Shown: positions 1 through 10,150 of the stretch, one piece after another
Layout: each line of letters opens with the position of its first letter
Position numbering within the stretch: position 1 is the first letter of the stretch
DNA from: Lunularia cruciata
Lineage: Eukaryota; Streptophyta; Marchantiopsida; Lunulariales; Lunulariaceae
Length of the DNA stretch: 64,000 nucleotides
Direction of reading: 5' to 3'
Assembly: GCA_948567375.1 (NCBI GenBank)
Contig: OX419762.1
Location: 29,765,465 to 29,829,464, forward strand
Notes under the pieces: model-generated
The model's input: only the letters and a program-made list of their open reading frames with translations
Told to the model about the DNA's origin: nothing
Database searches by the model: none
Program-made: the position numbers and the translations under genes

Positions 1-268
1 AACTTATTCGACAAACCAAATAGGACAAGGATCAATATATCACCAATCCATATAACTAATCTAGGGGTTTGCTAACATATCAATAATCCATGTATTTGAT
101 CCAAAATTGTAGCTCTCTTGAGTAGATCTTCTTTGCTATATAATAAAGATGAGGTGCTTCATTGATGCATTGGAGTATTGAAGAATTGAACCATATGTTT
201 TTCTTGTGTTTCTTCTCTTATATTTTTCTTGAATTTTCTTTTGTCCTTGGAACATTATAATAATGAAA
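1..268 (+). repeat. LTR-B, 3' portion, cut by the window edge
   Basis: This stretch matches the 3' part of the LTR-B copies at 20778, 30259, 32617, 33761 and 35254: the blocks after GACCAACC, the TATA-like CTATATAATA, the GAGGTGCTTC block, and a terminus resembling GGAGTATTACA. The 5' part lies outside the window. No primer site follows; an LTR-A begins at once, so this is a solo or truncated LTR next to element A1. Confidence 0.7.
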
Positions 269-650
269 AGGCAATGGAACTAGAATAACCTAAGAATGTT
301 TGATGAGCATCTAATAAGTTTCTTAGTAGAATATCCTAGAAGCATCTAGGAAGCTTTGGATGAAATGCATATAGGAACCTTCCAAGAATTAAGTAACTTC
401 TATGCCAAGTTGATGGCTAACTTAGCTTAAATGACAAGTAAATAGCTAGTTTAATTTGGACTCCAAGAAAGGAGGCTTTGGGAAGGAACCTTCCTTGGAA
501 GCTTCTTGACAACCTTGTACCTAGGTGACCTATAAATATAAAGGCAAAATCTCATGCTAGGTATTCAAAGTTTCCCTCATGTGTGACCTCCCTGATGTGA
601 TCTTCAACTCTGATATTCCATTCTCCTATTTCTCTCCTCTATCTTTTTCA
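269..650 (+). repeat. 5' LTR of chromovirus A1 (5'-truncated)
   Basis: This is an LTR of family A that lacks about 60 bp of its usual start (TGTAACAATATGGAG). It has the GGAAGCTTCTTGA palindromes, a TATA box at CTATAAATATA, the CATGCTAGG block and a terminal TTTTTCA directly before a primer-binding site. Its subtype matches the LTR at 12751-13255 better than the A2 LTRs, so these two are probably the outer LTRs of one element. Confidence 0.75.
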
Positions 651-668
651 TTGGTATTAGAGTAAGAA
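651..668 (+). promoter_or_regulatory. Primer-binding site of A1 (initiator-Met tRNA type)
   Basis: TTGGTATTAGAGTAAGAA follows the LTR end directly. It is a one- or two-base variant of TGGTATCAGAGC, the plant LTR-retrotransposon site complementary to the 3' end of initiator methionine tRNA. Family A equivalents lie at 2354 and 21512. Confidence 0.75.
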
Positions 669-859
669 TGGGATGGATGAAGTCTATAGATCACTAAATC
701 CATTTGCATCCAAACTACTAGGATTTCTATATCCATGAAGTACCAAAGTTTCATTTCATGTCATTTATCATTTCAAGCTTTGGGTAGAACCTTTTGAGTA
801 CAATCACCTTGTCTGATGAACCATTGATTCATCTTATTGTAACTTAAAAGGAGCAGTGA

Positions 860-1880
860 ACATGTTGCATTTGCATGTTAGCTAAGATAAATTTTAAGTA
901 GATAGTTAGTAGAGTAAAAGTTATGGTGGCCATACCCAACATTATCATTGCTATGCAATAGAAAATTGAGCAAATTACTCAGTTGTTGGAAGAGAGAGAT
1001 CATCAACTACAAAGGCACATAGAAAGGGAGTAGCATTTCAAGAAGGAGAAGAGTATAAGTGATTTCTAAAGTTAAAGGGATTTGAAAGCAAGAATCTACC
1101 AAGTGTAGTAAAGACCTTTGTGTTTCATTGTGAATATAATTTTGAAGGTACAAATCTTAGGATGAATGAAGATTGCTTTTCTTGCCTTCAAGCCAATTAG
1201 ATAGAGTGGCAAAACTATGGTGGAAATTTTGGATGAAGCTTGGTTCACCTAGAATTGCCACCAAAAGTAATTTGTAGATCTAAACTTGACATGGGAAGAA
1301 TTCAAGAGAGCAATAATTAAGAGATTCTAAGTGGTGAATACTACACAAGTTCTACAAGATAGATAAGTAGAATTAAAGTAGATTGGTTTGGTGAAGAGCT
1401 AAATACTCCATTCCAAAACACTATAATGAAAATTCAAGGGAAACTAGACGGTGTTGCTTTGGATCTATTTTTGAGGGTCTAGAAATTGTGCACCAAATTA
1501 GAAGTAACTTTACACAAACCCAAACACTTAGAAGAAGCTATATAATTAGCTGAGAGCTTTGATTCCTTGGTTGTCACAACTTGGTCTCAACCTAAACTTT
1601 CATCAACCTACAAATAGACCACACATGGATGGAGAATCCATCACCAATGGAGATCAATGGCCTTCTAGATAGAGAATGATCATGAAAAAATAGTGGTTGA
1701 TCTATTATAGCCAAATCAGACATTACATTGGTAAATGTCTAATAATGAATGGATGACCTTGACCCATATCTCAAATGAAGTTCTTGGAGCATGAGGATCA
1801 AGGAAACAATCTAATAAGAGACATTGAGCCATTTACTAGGAACTTGATTTGTTCTAACAAGATTGAAAGCTCAACCTATG
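860..1880 (+). pseudogene. A1 gag remnant (Ty3/gypsy)
   Basis: A decayed gag coding region with many stops and shifts. Fragments readable in changing frames include QANWMEWQNYGG, WEEFKRAIIKRF and VVNTTQVLQD, which match the retrotransposon gag pattern seen in the A2 and A3 copies (compare 22060-22260). A zinc-knuckle region near 1700 has lost its cysteines. The sequence stops at CCTATG (1875-1880), where element A2 is inserted, and resumes at 7388. No protein can be made from it. Family membership is clear from alignment to the other copies; the exact start is not. Confidence 0.65.
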
Positions 1881-2353
1881 TGTGAAAATATGGAGTTAGC
1901 ATATGAGTTAATAAAGGCTAGTGAGTTAGAAAATAGGCAAAATGAGCCAAGTATTTTAAATGTGCTAGAAGTATCTAGAACTTCTTAGTACTTTCTAAGT
2001 ACCAAGTTTGTGCATGCTAAGTGGGTGGCTTCTAGGAGGAAGCTTCCCCACTAGCTTAGCTTGCATCCCAATTAGGTGACTTCTAGAAAACAGCTTTTTG
2101 GGAAGCTTCCTAACTAGCTTAGCTTGCACACCAAATAGATAGCTTCTAGATAGAAGCTTCTTGGCTAGCTTAGCTTGCACTCTAAGGAAGTAGCTCCTAG
2201 CAAGCTTCCTAAGAATCTTCTTAAGATCCTTGTTTGTTCTCTTTGAATAGCAAAGCTAAAGCTAGGCATTTGTAATTTCATTCATTCAAGAGTCCCACTA
2301 TGATCTTCTACTATGGTCTTTCATTTTCCTTTTTTTTTCTTCAAGATTTTACA
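1881..2353 (+). repeat. 5' LTR of A2 with HSE-like minisatellite
   Basis: It starts TGTGAAAATATGG and ends TTTTACA next to the primer site at 2354. The middle (about 2025-2215) holds three imperfect ~58-bp units, each of the type TTCTAGAAGGAAGCTTC followed by CTAGCTTAGCTTGCA. Palindromes GGAAGCTTCC or AGAAGCTTCT occur at 2038, 2101 and 2152. A transcript-start-like CTAGGCATT block follows. Minus-strand reading frames here are artefacts of the repeat. Confidence 0.8.
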
Positions 2354-2370
2354 TTGGTATTAGAGCAAGA
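2354..2370 (+). promoter_or_regulatory. Primer-binding site of A2
   Basis: TTGGTATTAGAGCAAGA lies immediately after the LTR terminus TTTTACA and matches the initiator-Met tRNA primer site of plant gypsy elements with one transition (T for C). Confidence 0.8.
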
Positions 2371-2639
2371 ATAAAGATGGATAGAATTTATGGACCACCA
2401 AATCTATTTCCCATAAACCATTGGAAAGTTTTTGTCCTTGTACTATCCTAATATCATTTTACATAGTTCATCATTTCACGTTTTGAGAAAAAAAAATTAA
2501 TGCAATCACCTTGTCCAATGAACCATTGATACTTTTGATTCTAACATATAGAGAGTGATGAATGTGTTGCATCTATGTGTTAAGTTAGATAATTATAGGT
2601 AATTGGATAGAATAATAGCCATGGTAGTAATGTCCAAAG

Positions 2640-3450
2640 TTATCATTGTTGTGCAATAACATATCAAGCACTTTACTCAATTATTGGAAGAAAGAGACCA
2701 TCAATGATAAGATCATGTATAGAAAACATCATTTTGAGAAGGAGAAGAGAAAATCAAATTTATAAAAACCTAAGGTATTTGAAGAAAAAAATTTGAAATC
2801 TCTCAAATGTAGTGGAGAATTTTGTGTTTAATTGCAAATGTTATTTGAACCTACAAATCTTTAGGATTAACATAGACAAATTCTCTTGGCCTCAAGCTAA
2901 TTGGATGGAGTAGCAAAACTATGATGGTGTTTTCAAGTTGAACAAGCTAACTGGAAATTTATTGCATCAACCTTGCCATGAGAAAAATTCAAGAGTGTAA
3001 TAATGAAGATATTCTAAGCAATAAATGCTACACAAGAGATTCACAGAGTTGAAGCAGATTGGTTCTATGAGAAATTATATCACTCAATTCCATAACACCA
3101 TAATTGCAAATTCTAGAGGTACTAGAAGGTGCAACTCTAGATTTATTTGTAAGGGGCTTGAAGTTACACAACATATTGGAAGTGACCATGCAAGAGCACA
3201 AACACTTTGAGGAAGCCATGCAATTGGCTGAGCACTTTGATTCCTTGGTTGCCACAACTTGGTCTTGACCTTGACCTTCACAAAACTTGCCAACACACTA
3301 TCATGGATAGAGGAGAAAACACCAATAGAGATTAATGTAGTCCAACAAAGACCACTTAGCACTACAAATAGTGAGAGATTGCAACAAAATAATTTTTTTA
3401 TTATGTCAAATTGAACATTGAAGTGAATGTCCACTTAAGAATTGAGGACC
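2640..3450 (+). pseudogene. A2 gag remnant
   Basis: Readable pieces include the capsid-like stretch from about 3025 (FTELKQIGSMRNYITQFHN), which fits the F..L.Q.GSV..Y...F pattern of the retrotransposon gag domain, and GLEVTQHIGS further on. Stops and frameshifts break it into segments of under 65 codons. The zinc knuckle expected near 3400 is no longer recognisable. It lies between the primer site and the protease as in A1 and A3, so identity rests on both sequence and position. Confidence 0.65.
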
Positions 3451-3559
3451 TTGAGAAATCACTCAAATGGAACTTGTGGAACGTGATGATAAGTGAAACA
3501 AAGAATCTCATTAGGAGAAACTGAATCACATACTTGAAACCTGATTAATTCCATAGAAT

Positions 3560-5500
3560 TGAAGCCTTGACCTATGCAAGTTTGCTTCAATTGCAGGGTA
3601 TGATAATTGATCATGGTTGTAGGATTTTGATTGATTTTAGGAGTTCAAAGATTTGCAAGTCCATGCAATTAGCAAATGAATTGAACATTCTTTTCAAGTC
3701 AATATTTGGTAGTTGATTGATGATGGTAGATGGTTTAAAGTGCTTTGTATTCTGTACTTCACATTTGATACATTCAAGATTAGCAAGGAGTATATGAAGT
3801 GTTTGAGGTTTGTAGTAGCACCTCTATACTATGATGCCATTATACATCTATCTTGACTTGAATGTCACAAGGTTCAATTTGATTACACCAAAAACAAATT
3901 CAAGTACAATACCCATATAAGAATTACCAATTAGGTTGTTTGGCACCTCTCAATAAGACTCCTAAGAATATCAATCCTAAGTTGAGAAGTTTGTTAGTAA
4001 AGTAGTTGTAGAGTAAGCTTTGGAAGAAAATATTCATATTTTTGCAATGTGATACAAACCAATTATGCAAGGAAAAGTTTATGAGGCAAAAAGGCCTCAT
4101 CAAAAAATGGTTGATCAAATAGTTTAGGAGTTTGCAAATGTGTTTCCATATGATTTGCCAAAAGGATTACCCTTTGATTGAGGTATGCCTTTCAAGATTG
4201 AGCTATTTCCAAGTAGTACTTATGTGTAAAAACCAATCTATAGGCTCTTACCAAAGGAGCTAGAAGAGCTTCAAACAATGTTGATCAAGTTGTTAGAGAA
4301 AGATTTCAAACAACATAGTACATTTCCATGGGGAGCACTAGTACTCTTTGTATCAAGGAAGGATGGAGGACTTCAATTTTTTATTGACTACCATGGCCTT
4401 AATAAACAAACCATGAAGGATGCATATCACTTGCCTCAAATTGATGACTTGCTAGATCAATTGAGTGGAGCACAATACGTCTCTAAAGTGGATCTTCAAA
4501 GTGATCTTGATGATCTCTACCTTGAAGATCTTCAAAATCTTCAAGGTGGATTCTCATTGATAAGAAGGATGTACAAAAGACTACCTTTTACACAAGGAAT
4601 GTGCATTTTGAATGGAGAGTTCAATCTTTAGGAATCACTAATGCTCTAGTAGTCTTCATGGATCAGATGTATCAGGTTTTGGATCAGTATGTATTGGTGT
4701 TCTTGGATGATATTTAATCTATAGCAAGATGAAGGAAAACTACACAAATCATGTGCAAGAAGTTCTAAGACAATTATGTCAATGGAACTTTTATTATAAG
4801 AAGTCATTGTGTGCCTTTTGGCAGAAGGAACTAACCTTCTTGGGTCATAAGGTCTCATTGGAGGGGATCAAGATGGGAGAGGAGAAAATCAAGGCCATTC
4901 TTGATTGTCCTACTCTAAAAAATGCCATATAAGTGTGGGCATTTAATGAATTGGTAATATTTTTTATCAACAATTCATCCACAACTATGCTCATGTAGCC
5001 ACAACATTGACCAATCTCTTGAAGAAGACCTCAAGCTTTCAATGGACCACCAAGCACATCTATTTTTCAACCATATGATCCTCAACTATATTTTATGGTT
5101 TATTTTGATGTTTCTAACTTTGCCAATTATAATAGGAATTTCCAAATGGGTATATCCCATTGCATTTTTTTCTTGTCTGCTAAACACCATAGAAGGAATT
5201 ACTCTACCTTGACCCCTAGCAATGGTATATACCACCAAGGTATAGGAGCATTATCTTTTAGGAAAACAAGTGATCATACAAACCAATCTCAAACTTTTGT
5301 TGTAGACATTACATGTGGAGCACATGAAGGGTTGATATCATTGATATGAAGAACAACTATAATTGTTTGAAATCAAATTTAAAGATAAACCCTATAGGTT
5401 CCATGTCATCCCCAAAACTCTATCATGACTTCTTAATTTGAAGACTCTTCTTGAATCTCTCATCAGAGTGACAATAACAATAGTGTCAAGTGAATCAAAA
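3560..5500 (+). pseudogene. A2 protease, reverse transcriptase and RNase H remnant
   Basis: A protease/linker block (about 3590-3880, a decayed form of the YDVILGLPWLERH motif of A3) is followed by RT. The RT has KPIYRLLPKELEEL near 4235, then an intact run from 4278 with WGALVLFVSRKDGGLQFFID and QIDDLLDQLSGAQYVSKVDL. These are the Ty3/gypsy RT fingers and palm including the catalytic VDL aspartate. The YxDD region near 4710 reads VLVFLDDI, so both aspartates are still codable. A further RT run follows at 4729-4932 (LTFLGHKVSLEGIK). RNase H (about 4935-5400) is out of frame. Frameshifts at about 4500, 4635 and 4720 and several stops make it nonfunctional. Confidence 0.75.
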
Positions 5501-5539
5501 GTCCAAATTGAGTGTAGGATCACTTTACAGCAAGATCTC

Positions 5540-6905
5540 TTCTTCTAGATTGTATAAGATCATCCTGTAGCACATGACAAGGAATAAAACACTTTCTTCT
5601 TCAAGGAAGGCCTTCTATTCTATGAGAACCAGATCTATATTCCAACGAAGAGTGATCTACAACTTGTGTGCCTTCAAGAAGCTCATGACTTACCAACCAT
5701 TGGTCACATGAGTGTGGATAAAACCTTGGGTTCCCCACAAGGCCAAAGGTGGTAGCATAACATAACATACTAGGTTTGAGAGTTTGTTCAAGCTTGTGAG
5801 AGGTGTCAACATAATAAGGCCAAATACTAGAAGCCAAGTGGACTCTTTCAACCACTACAAATTCCATCTATCCATTAGGAACATATAAGCTTAGACGTCA
5901 TCAATTCCTTGCCAAATATGTACTAGGGCTATACAATCATCATAGTGTTTGTTGATAAGCTCAACAAGTATATTCATTTGGCACCTACCATGGATACTAT
6001 TGATGCTCCAACATTGACCTAGATCTACTTTGACATTGTCTTCAAGCACCATGGGATGCCAAGGATCCTCATCTTTGGTCAAGATACCCACTTACTAGTG
6101 CATTTTGGCATGCACTTTTTGACCTCCTTGGTATCAAGCTTGCCTTGTCTACAACTTATGATCCTCAAACTAATGGACAAATAAAAGACATGATACATGC
6201 ATTTTTCAATGTTCACCAGACTAATTAGAACACTTGTCTTACAGCGATTGAGTTTACCTAAAATAATTTTATGTAGGCAAGTATTGGTTTTTTTCTCTTC
6301 TTCCTTAATTATGGGCATGATCCACTTGTTCCAAATTCTCTTCTTGCTCTTATACCATCTCATGGCCCACATACTTCTACCTTCTTAACCATGTTATCAA
6401 AATCTCTTTACCAAGCCAGGTCTCATCTTCTCATTACTCAAAATTGGTAAAAGCAATATACTTATAAACATCATTGCAATTTCACCTTTCAACTAGGTGA
6501 TAAAGTCATGCTTTCTTCTAGTAACTTTCTTCTCTCAATTGATACCAAAGGTTGTAAACTTTCTCCCAATTGGATCAGTCCATTTGAGCTTACTTAGATT
6601 ATTTCACTTGTTGCTTATTGACTTGCTCTCCCTAGTCACATGTGGATCCATCTTATCTTCCATGTTTCAAAACTCACATCCTTTGTTTGTAACCCATTGT
6701 CATTTTCCACCATATCCAACTTTCTGCTCCTCCCATCCATATCACTAATCATGACAAACATGAAGTTGATCATATACTTGCACACCCCACCATCCAAGGT
6801 GGCCACCATTTTCACACTAAGAACAAAGTCCTTTGCAAAGGGTATCCCTTTACATAATGCCACATGGGAGCCTCTTTCTCATCCCCACAATGTGCCAAAA
6901 AGGAG
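5540..6905 (+). pseudogene. A2 integrase and chromodomain remnant
   Basis: The zinc-binding H2C2 region (about 5580-5830), the catalytic core (about 5890-6280; HLAPTMDTIDA, then KHHGMPRILIFGQD) and the C-terminal domain follow RNase H as in other gypsy elements. After NGQI at about 6175 a short stretch is missing compared with A3, which removes the position of the catalytic glutamate. A chromodomain relic lies at about 6760-6900, ending NATWEPLSHPHN, the typical second half of a chromodomain. Many frames are used. The element belongs to the chromovirus branch. Confidence 0.7.
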
Positions 6906-6930
6906 GTCACCAACTAGCAATAAGGAAATA

Positions 6931-7387
6931 TGTAACAATATGGAGTTAAAGGACGAGTTAGTAGAGGCTAATCAGTTTGCAAATATGGAAAATTAGCAAG
7001 GAATTCTAAGAATGTTTTAGAAGCATCAAGCAAGCTTCTTGGTATGTAAAGTAGATGGTTTCTAAGAAGGAGCTTCTTAGGAAGCTTCCCGACTAGCTTT
7101 GCTTGCATGCCAAGTGGGTGACTACTAGAAAGAAGCTTCTTGATAAGCTTTCCAACTAGCTTAGCTTGCACATTTCTTGGGAAGCTTCTCAGCTAGTTTA
7201 GCTTGCACTCTAAGAAGATGGTTTATAGGAAGCTTCCTACGAAGCTTCCCAAGAGCCTTGTATTCTCTCTTTAAATACCAAAACCAAAACTCATGCTAGG
7301 CATTTAGAGTTTCTATCAATGAAGAGTCTCAATATGATCTTCCACTATGGTCTTCCATTATATTAATTCTCTATTTAATTTTGTACC
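6931..7387 (+). repeat. 3' LTR of A2
   Basis: It starts TGTAACAATATGG after a weak purine tract and ends near TTTTGTACC before the CTATG target duplication. GAAGCTTC palindromes occur at 7080, 7131, 7180, 7228 and 7240, all within 190 bp upstream of the TATA-like TTTAAATACC at 7270. The tandem ~58-bp unit is present but rearranged compared with the 5' LTR. Confidence 0.8.
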
Positions 7388-9700
7388 CTATGGAATTTTG
7401 ATAAACTTGCAAGGTGTGGTATCCAATCATGGTTTTTTTTATTGTATCACTTCTAAGAATTGCATGTTTATGTAATTAGCAATAGAATTACATACTTTGA
7501 TCAAGCGAGTATTTAGTAGTAGATTGATGATGGCAGATAGTAGAAAAGATGTTGCATCCAAAGTCTATGAGGTTTGTAGTAGCTCCCATGCCCTATGGTG
7601 TCATTATAAATCCTTTTTTGCTTGAACATCATAAGGTTCAATTTGATTGGATCCAAAAATAAATTCAAGTACAACACCAAAGTAAGAAGTCTAAAAAAGG
7701 TCAATCTCAAGATGAGAAGTTTGTCATGAGCAAAATTGTAGAAAAATCTTTGGAGGAAGATATTATTGTTTTTATGGTGTGGATCAAATTCTTTTGTGAA
7801 GAGGATTGTGATGAGTATCAAAAGCCAATGGTTGATCAGATATTTCAAGAGTTTGCATAAGTTTTTTTGAATGATCTTCTGAAGGGATTACCTCCTAATC
7901 AAGGTATGCCTTTCAAGATTGAGCTATTGCAAATTAGTAGTCCAATGAGCATACTAATTTATTGGCTCTCACCAAAAGAGTTGTATGAACTTCAAACAAT
8001 ATTGACCAATTTGTTTGAGAAGGATTTCATATGTTATATCACATCTCCTTGGGAGTAACAATACTATTTGTAGCAAATAATTTTGGAGTGCTTCCATTCT
8101 ATATTGACTACCATGCCTCAAGAATGTGTATTATTTGCCCCAAATTGATGGTTTGTTTGTTAAATTAAGTGGAGCACAATACTTTTCAAACCTGGATCTT
8201 TGAAATGGCTATTGGCAGATTCTCATGATAGGGAGGACGTGCAAAAGACTAATTTTTGCACAACATATAGGTACTCTGTATGGAGAGTTTTACCTTTTGG
8301 GCTCACTAATGCTTTGATAGTTTGCATGAATCAAATGCATCTTGTGTTGGAGGGGCTATTGGGTTGATATGTGATAGTGTTCTTGGATGATACTCTAATT
8401 TACACAAAGATGGAGGTTGAATACAAGAACCACATATGGGAAATACTAAGACAACTATGTTAATGAAAGTTCTATTGCAAGAAGTCTAAGTGTACCTTTT
8501 GGCAAAAGGATTTTATGACATTCTTAGGTCATAAGGTCTTAGCAAAAGGGATCTACATTGAAGAGGAGAAAATCAAAGTAATCATCGAATTGCTTACTCC
8601 TAAGTATATCATGGAATTTTGGGCATTTGATAGATTGGCAATCTTCTACCAATGGTACATTCACTATTTGGCTCATGTGACCACACTATTGATTGATCTC
8701 TTAGGGAAGGCATCAAACTTTGAGTGGACCACCAAGCAAGAAGAAGCATTCAAGAAACTTAAGGATATGGTATCTTCACAACCCATCTTCTAATCATGTA
8801 ATCCTCAACTATCTTATAGGGTCGGTTGATTTTGATACTTCTAACTTTACAATTGGAACTATGTTGCAACAAGGATGTCTAGATGGATTGAATCTCATTT
8901 CCTTGACTAATTGCAATGGAAAAGAATTATTTTGCTTGATATCAAGAACTACTTGCAATGGTATATGAAACAAAGGTGTGGTGATATAACCTCTTGGGGA
9001 TGCAAAGGATAATACAAATTGATCATATATTCTTGTTGCAAATCTACATTTGGAACACATGAAAAGTTGGCATGATTGATAGGAGCAACAACTACACTTT
9101 TTTGATATCAAACTTGACTACAAACTCAAAACTTTTGATGTCATTCCCAATGCCTCATCATGATGACCTGATTTAAATATTCTTCTTGCATCTTCCCTAA
9201 TAGAAGCAATCTCCCCAATGGAACATATAGAGTGTTCAAGACTGCTCACAACAAGATTCCTTCTTTCATCTTGTACAAAGCCACCGTGCAGCACATGACA
9301 AGGAACATAACACCTTTTCATTCAAGGATGATCTTCTATTATGAGAATCAAATCTATGTTTCAATTATGTGAATCTCTAACATGTACAACTTCAAGAAGC
9401 ACATGAATTACCCATTTCTGGTCACATGGGGATGGATAAGACCCTAAATACACTATAGCAACCATGATGGTGGCCAAACATGGCATGAGAAGTTTGAGGG
9501 TTTATCTGATCTTGTGAGAGTTGCCAATGCAACAAGTCTAACAACCAAAAAATGGAGTAGAGTACTCCAACCACTCCAAATTGCATCCGCTTGTTAGGAA
9601 CATGTGAGCTTGGATCTCATCACATCCTCTCCAAAGATAAACAAAGGTCAAACAACAATTGTGATCTTTGTTGGTAAGCTTAGCCAGCAGATTCACTTGG
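7388..9700 (+). pseudogene. A1 protease, RT, RNase H and start of integrase (continued after A2)
   Basis: A1 resumes here. The protease tail (about 7400-7680) is followed by RT: at 7867-8058 GLPPNQGMPFKIELLQ, IYWLSPKELYEL and KDFICYITSPWE form the N-terminal RT block. FLDD occurs near 8380. The run at 8515-8793 contains TFLGHKVLAKGIYIEEEKIK and EWTTKQEEAFKKLKDMV, the RT/RNase H junction. RNase H and the H2C2 finger follow in broken frames to about 9560. From about 9700 the integrase core is missing and the sequence jumps to the integrase C-terminal region, so a core deletion separates it from the next LTR. Confidence 0.7.
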
Positions 9701-9864
9701 AATAAATTATCATATCATTTCTCTTGTTGCCTATAAATATGCATTTCCTATTACATGAACATCCATCCAATTTTCCATATCTCAAAATTAAAACCCTTTT
9801 TTCTAACTCAACTTCTTCTCTACTCATACCCAACATCCTCTTCTTCCTCCAATATCTATAAATA

Positions 9865-10150
9865 ATCATGAGATTATAAATAGAAGCTTCTAAGAACCTT
9901 CTTAAGATTGAATAAGTTGTATGCCAAGTTGCCAACTGGCTTAGCTTACACAAGTCAATGATAAGATTAGCTTGCACTCCAAGAAAGGAGGCTTTAGAAG
10001 GGAACCTTTCTTGGAAGCTTCTTGAGGACCTTGTTCCCAAATGACCTATGAATACCAAGGCCAATTTTCATGTTAAGCATTCAAATTTTCACTATCTAAG
10101 AGCTCCAATATGATCTTCCATTCTCTTATTTTTTGTTTTGGTCTTTTGCA
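9865..10150 (+). repeat. Middle LTR of A1 (5'-truncated)
   Basis: This LTR-A lacks its first ~150 bp and begins inside TAGAAGCTTCTAAGAACCTTC. It has GGAAGCTTCTTGA, CTATGAATACC as a weak TATA, and ends CTTTTGCA at 10150. A decayed primer site (CTTGGCATTATAGAAAAAG) follows. It separates two internal regions of A1, giving an LTR-internal-LTR-internal-LTR array. Confidence 0.7.

Larger units (their letters stand above)
1881..7387 (+). mobile_element. Chromovirus A2, nearly full length, nested in A1
   Basis: LTR, primer site, gag, protease, reverse transcriptase, RNase H, integrase, chromodomain and LTR occur in that order on the plus strand. CTATG precedes the 5' LTR (1876-1880) and is repeated after the 3' LTR (7388-7392). 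The A1 sequence reads across the gap: ...CAACCTATG before, CTATGGAATTTTG after, as in the uninterrupted stretch near 3570. The two LTRs are visibly diverged and every domain carries stops, so this is an old, dead insertion, although younger than A1. Confidence 0.75.

Noticed and set aside
1995..2180. Minus-strand frame rich in QAKLxxKLPKK repeats (also at 6968-7171 and 20457-20885)
   Set aside because: It is the reverse translation of the LTR-A tandem units; the repeating peptide follows the ~58-bp DNA repeat and lies in a promoter region.
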